In this document: positions 8,501-9,914 of the stretch, one piece after another | Position numbering within the stretch: the first letter of the stretch is position 1 | Layout: every line of letters begins with the position of its first letter | From: Stenotrophomonas sp. | GTDB taxonomy: Bacteria > Pseudomonadota > Gammaproteobacteria > Xanthomonadales > Xanthomonadaceae | Length of the DNA stretch: 9,914 nt | Assembly: GCA_003510825.1 (NCBI GenBank) | Contig: DOKO01000194.1 | Span: 1 to 9,914, forward strand | Reading direction: 5' to 3' | Position numbers and translations under genes: made by a program | Notes under the pieces: model-generated | Seen by the model: the letters and a program-made list of their open reading frames with translations, nothing else | What the model was told of the DNA's origin: nothing | Databases searched by the model: none

Positions 8501-8686
8501 GGCCTGGTGCCGCCGCCGGGTGGCGTGGTGCTGCCGTGGCCGTACAGCGGCGAACCGGGTGCGGCCACCATCAATGGCGAGCCGGCCGAATGGAGCAACC
8601 GCGAACTGCGCGTGCACCAGCTGCCGGCGCGGATCGAGATCGACGTGCCAAGCGCGGTGCGCCGCGCAGAACGCAAGGGGCAGTAA
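5519..8686 (+). CDS. Secreted multidomain protein: carbohydrate-binding-like and discoidin-like modules plus a putative (alpha/alpha)6 glycoside hydrolase
   Basis: 1055 residues. Residues 1-20 are a signal peptide (MKR, hydrophobic core, cleavage near AIA-APP), so the protein is exported to the periplasm or beyond. Proposed order: a jelly-roll carbohydrate-binding-like module (28-182; DDFDDISAWK at 31-40); a discoidin/F5-8C-like module (190-310; MIDGKSDTFW at 207-216, RYVRFDLED at 287-295); a beta-sandwich (about 320-585); an (alpha/alpha)6 domain (about 590-950); and a C-terminal beta domain (960-1045). The helical domain has blocks common in inverting (alpha/alpha)6 glycosidases: RSWIRDGAMISEGLL (624-638), PENDSHGELIYNIAEYWRYTGD (676-697) and FVGDLPHAWVASDFVRSALDMF (918-939). 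Asp629, Glu677 and Glu683 are candidate acids, unproven. The overall plan resembles GH15/65/94-type enzymes but I cannot place it in a named family. The ATG overlaps the upstream permease stop (ATGA), tying it to oligosaccharide uptake. Open-frame codons before 5519 belong to the permease in another frame. Confidence 0.75.
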   Translation: MKRAIAVGLGLLWTSLAIAAPPALPAPKVLDDFDDISAWKLVLSDQVSGSLRPVSGAGGGRALCLDYDFHKVSGYVGIRRALNIEYPANYRFGFQLRGDSPRNDLQFKLIDASGDNVWWVNRPGYSFNKAWTPVEYRRRQIDKAWGPSAEKEMARSAAVEFTIYSKVGGRGTVCFDKLTLQGLPPQDDSALMPSVIADTATALQDRMIDGKSDTFWVSGGVKQQTISLDLHKSREIGGAVIDWLPNLEATRYVVRTSEDGRDWRTVREVTGGGGGRDWLALPDTDARYVRFDLEDGPNWRYGIRDIALKPLAFAATPNAFLSSVAADLPRGSLPRAYVGEQPYWTLLGLDGGQEQALISEDGALEPAKGSFSIEPFIRLDGKLLDWSSVATTQSLQDRYLPIATVDWVHEKAGLSVTSFVQGTPDRAQLIGRYRLSNPDKVAHEYTLALAIRPWQVNPPTQFLNTTGGFSRIEALDVGDQLVRVNGEPRIYPLQAPDARFATTFDGKLDAMHLASGKFPATTAVKDSTGLASGALLYTIKLEPGQSREVAVVLPQTGGWKPQALDVAKAQQQVAAMWRDKLGVVSLQVPAAGQPLVETLRTAVAHMLISRVGPRLQPGTRSYARSWIRDGAMISEGLLRMGRSDAVRDYVTWYAPFQFENGKVPCCVDARGSDPVPENDSHGELIYNIAEYWRYTGDGTFLELMWPHVQGAYTYMEQLRASERTEENRARNPAFYGMMPASISHEGYSAKPMHSYWDNFWALRGYKDAAQVAAQLGKLEAMQISESRDQFRDDLQASLLSAMQQHRIDYLPGSAELGDFDATSTTIALAPGGEQGRLPQEALEATFERYWTEFVARRDGKREWKDYTPYEWRNVAAFVRLGWRDRAWQATQFFFKDRAPQAWNQWAEVVSRTPRKPFFVGDLPHAWVASDFVRSALDMFAYNRDADEALVLAAGIPTAWFQGDGIAVQGLRTPQGQLNYRLQRSDKQLVLDLQPGLVPPPGGVVLPWPYSGEPGAATINGEPAEWSNRELRVHQLPARIEIDVPSAVRRAERKGQ

Positions 8687-8688
8687 GC

Positions 8689-9573
8689 ATGGCGTTGAAG
8701 CAGGGGAGGGCGCACGTGGCACTGCGCGCCCTGGGGCTGGCAATCGCATTGGCGTTGCCGGGGTTGGCCATGGCGCAGCCGTCGGGTGAACCTGCCGTTG
8801 CGGAGGTATCGGCCGCGCCCGGCATGGGCATGGTGACCTTCAACCTGCACCATGACCGCGAGGACTGGCCGACCCGGCGGCGCACGATCGTCGCTGAGCT
8901 CAAGCGCCTGCAGCCCGATGCCATCGCCCTGCAGGAAGTGATCCAGCGCCGCAACGTGCGTAACCAGGCGCAGTGGCTGGCCAGCCAGCTCGGCTACAAG
9001 TACGTCTTTGTCTCCACCGATCCGGTGGGTGCGCCCAAGCGCTATGGCAACGCCCTGCTGACCCGGCGCCCGATCCTGGCCCGCGGCGAGCACCTGCTGC
9101 AGCCGCTGGATGACTACCGCACCGTGGCCCACCTGCGCATCGACGTCGATGGGCAGCCGGTGAACGTCTATGCCACGCATCTGAACGAGCGCAGCGACGA
9201 GCGTGGCCAGGGCATCCGCCGCAGTCAGGTGGAAGACCTGCTGCGCTACATCACTGAAACCTCGGCCGGTGCGCCGGTGGTGATCGCCGGTGACTTCAAC
9301 GCACTGGTGGATGCGGGCGACCTGAGCGAGCTGCGCAGCCACTACGGCGACAGCTACGGCAGCGTGCACGTGAATACCGACCTGGCCGGCGTCAGCACCT
9401 TGAATCGGCACTATTACCAGGCGCCCTCGCGCATCGACCACATCTTCTTCCAGCAGGACCGGATGGTCGCGCGCGAAGCGAAGATCCTGTTCGACCAGCC
9501 CGACGACAGCGGTCGCTGGGCGTCGGACCACTACGGGGTCTGGACCCGCCTGCAGTTCGCCCCGGCGCGCTGA
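8689..9573 (+). CDS. Secreted endonuclease/exonuclease/phosphatase (EEP) superfamily protein
   Basis: 294 residues with a Sec signal peptide (about 1-29, hydrophobic ALRALGLAIALALPGLAMA, likely cleavage after AMA). All hallmark metal and catalytic positions of the EEP/DNase I fold are present: Asn52 in TFNLHH, Glu83 in ALQEV, His164 in YATHLNER, Asp202 and Asn204 in VIAGDFNA, Asp250-His251 in SRIDHIFF, and Asp280-His281 in the SDH motif near the C terminus. It is therefore probably an active Mg-dependent phosphodiesterase or phosphatase. Family members cut nucleic acids, sphingomyelin, inositol phosphates or other phosphodiesters, and sequence alone does not tell which. The ATG is 2 bases after the preceding stop, with AAGGGG 8 bases upstream, so it belongs to the sugar operon. 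In that setting it could remove phosphate-linked substituents from a glycan; this is inference. The open frame upstream of 8689 is out of frame within the previous gene. Confidence 0.88.
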   Translation: MALKQGRAHVALRALGLAIALALPGLAMAQPSGEPAVAEVSAAPGMGMVTFNLHHDREDWPTRRRTIVAELKRLQPDAIALQEVIQRRNVRNQAQWLASQLGYKYVFVSTDPVGAPKRYGNALLTRRPILARGEHLLQPLDDYRTVAHLRIDVDGQPVNVYATHLNERSDERGQGIRRSQVEDLLRYITETSAGAPVVIAGDFNALVDAGDLSELRSHYGDSYGSVHVNTDLAGVSTLNRHYYQAPSRIDHIFFQQDRMVAREAKILFDQPDDSGRWASDHYGVWTRLQFAPAR

Positions 9574-9595
9574 CCCCGCAGGGTTTCACGTTCTG

Positions 9596-9619
9596 GCAGG
9601 TGCCAACCTTGGTTGGCAC
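9596..9619 (+). repeat. REP/SMAG-like palindromic repeat, copy 1
   Basis: Perfect dyad GTGCCAACC-TT-GGTTGGCAC (9600-9619), preceded by GCAG (9596-9599), which is one base away from the GTAG head of Stenotrophomonas SMAG elements. It lies 26 bases after the EEP stop codon. The 17-base core 9601-9617 is the exact reverse complement of 9650-9666. Confidence 0.7.
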
Positions 9620-9649
9620 GGGCGTGTCCGCGCGCGTTGAATCGACGGC

Positions 9650-9671
9650 GCCAACCAAGGTTGGCATCTAC
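9650..9671 (-). repeat. REP/SMAG-like palindromic repeat, copy 2 (GTAG head)
   Basis: Read on the minus strand it starts GTAGATGCCAACCTTGG and closes with GGTTGGC: a GTAG head followed by a 7-bp stem with a two-base loop. It is inverted relative to copy 1, so the two form a tail-to-tail pair about 75 bases across that could fold into one larger structure. Confidence 0.75.
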
Positions 9672-9682
9672 CGGGGCAAGAG

Positions 9683-9706
9683 CCACCGGGCATGGCCCGG
9701 CGCTAC
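9683..9706 (-). repeat. REP/SMAG-like palindromic repeat, copy 3 (GTAG head, different stem)
   Basis: Read on the minus strand it starts GTAGCGCCGGGCCATGCC. The stem CCGGGC (9686-9691) pairs with GCCCGG (9695-9700) around an ATG/CAT loop. It has the same head and orientation as copy 2 but a different stem sequence, as expected for a different subfamily of the same repeat type. Confidence 0.7.
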
Positions 9707-9742
9707 CGGGGACGGTGCCGGCGCCGAGGGCAGGCGCGACGC

Positions 9743-9772
9743 AAAAAAAAACGCCCCGCAGTGCGGGGCGTT
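9743..9772 (-). terminator. Rho-independent terminator of gltA (minus strand)
   Basis: A 10-bp stem, AACGCCCCGC (9750-9759) with GCGGGGCGTT (9763-9772), has a three-base loop. In the minus direction it runs into a tract of nine T residues (A run 9743-9751 on the plus strand), ideal for stopping gltA transcripts about 25 bases after their stop codon. On the plus strand it is followed only by TTCTTCTC, so it may also weakly stop the convergent sugar operon. Confidence 0.9.
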
Positions 9773-9796
9773 CTTCTCACGACTTACCGCAGGCGA

Positions 9797-9914
9797 TCAG
9801 CCCTGGTAGTCGCGCACGTCTGCGCCGGTGTAGACCTGGCGCGGACGGCCGATCTTCATTTCCGGGTCGACCTGCTGTTCCAGCCAATGCGACACCCAGC
9901 CGGAGGTACGGCCC
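9797..9914 (-). CDS. gltA: Citrate synthase, C-terminal end (5' part outside window)
   Basis: Minus-strand translation ends in RTSGWVSHWLEQQ, then PEMKIGRPRQVYTG, then ADVRDYQG and a TGA (complement of 9797-9799). This is the highly conserved C terminus of hexameric type II bacterial citrate synthase, which condenses acetyl-CoA and oxaloacetate in the TCA cycle. The R-S/T-x-G-W...HW...E block contributes to the active-site region and RP-RQ-Y-G is the family's closing motif. Only 38 residues are inside the window. The gene converges on the sugar operon, is followed by its own terminator, and appears functionally unrelated to it. Confidence 0.95.
   Translation of the reverse strand, partial: GRTSGWVSHWLEQQVDPEMKIGRPRQVYTGADVRDYQG

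Noticed and set aside
5483..8749. Very long minus-strand open frame (1088 codons) opposite the 1055-residue enzyme
   Set aside because: It is a by-product of high GC: few stop codons arise opposite GC-rich codons. The translation is dominated by Arg, His, Gln, Ala and Val with no recognisable domain, while the plus strand has clear motifs and ribosome binding sites.
9600..9665. Repeated palindromes considered as a CRISPR array
   Set aside because: Only two near-identical units, in opposite orientation, with no regular spacers. The GTAG heads and self-complementary stems fit REP/SMAG elements.
9600..9809. Small plus-strand open frame after the EEP gene
   Set aside because: It runs through the palindromic repeats, the gltA terminator and into the gltA coding region on the opposite strand, and has no ribosome binding site or recognisable product.

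Overview
The window comes from a high-GC gammaproteobacterium, most likely Stenotrophomonas (or a close Xanthomonadaceae relative). This rests on the uniformly GC-rich third codon positions, the TonB-receptor-plus-secreted-hydrolase style of sugar locus, and a cluster of GTAG-headed palindromic repeats of the kind described as SMAG/REP elements in S. maltophilia, next to a citrate synthase gene (gltA). I see no sign of recent transfer: base and codon use look the same from gene to gene.

Layout. Bases 1-613 are the 3' end of a TonB-dependent outer-membrane receptor. The intergenic region 614-861 is dense in structure: a hairpin, two overlapping inverted repeats that compete for the same strand, a rho-independent terminator with a T tract, and a LacI-type operator-like half-palindrome just before the next gene. 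Bases 862-9573 hold six tightly packed plus-strand genes that look like one operon: a GH144/'glucoamylase-like' lipoprotein, a lipoprotein sugar-binding protein, two CUT1-type ABC permeases, a 1055-residue secreted multidomain (alpha/alpha)6 enzyme with a discoidin-like module, and a secreted endonuclease/exonuclease/phosphatase-fold (EEP) enzyme. Junctions are ATGA overlaps or gaps of 2-4 bases. No ABC ATPase is present, so a shared ATPase elsewhere must be assumed. Bases 9574-9796 hold three REP-like palindromes and a terminator, followed by the 3' end of gltA on the minus strand.

How the genes may work together. The receptor would import an oligosaccharide across the outer membrane. The GH144-type lipoprotein and the 1055-residue enzyme would trim it outside the cytoplasm, and the binding protein plus two permeases would carry the products across the inner membrane. 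GH144 and its PF10091 relatives (including the matching domain of cyclic beta-1,2-glucan synthases) are known for beta-1,2-glucan chemistry. The favoured hypothesis is therefore a beta-1,2-glucan (cyclic or osmoregulated periplasmic glucan) scavenging locus. The EEP enzyme could remove phosphodiester substituents such as phosphoglycerol. The substrate and the role of the EEP protein are inference, not visible in the sequence. The most promising novelty is the 1055-residue protein, for which I cannot name an established glycoside hydrolase family.
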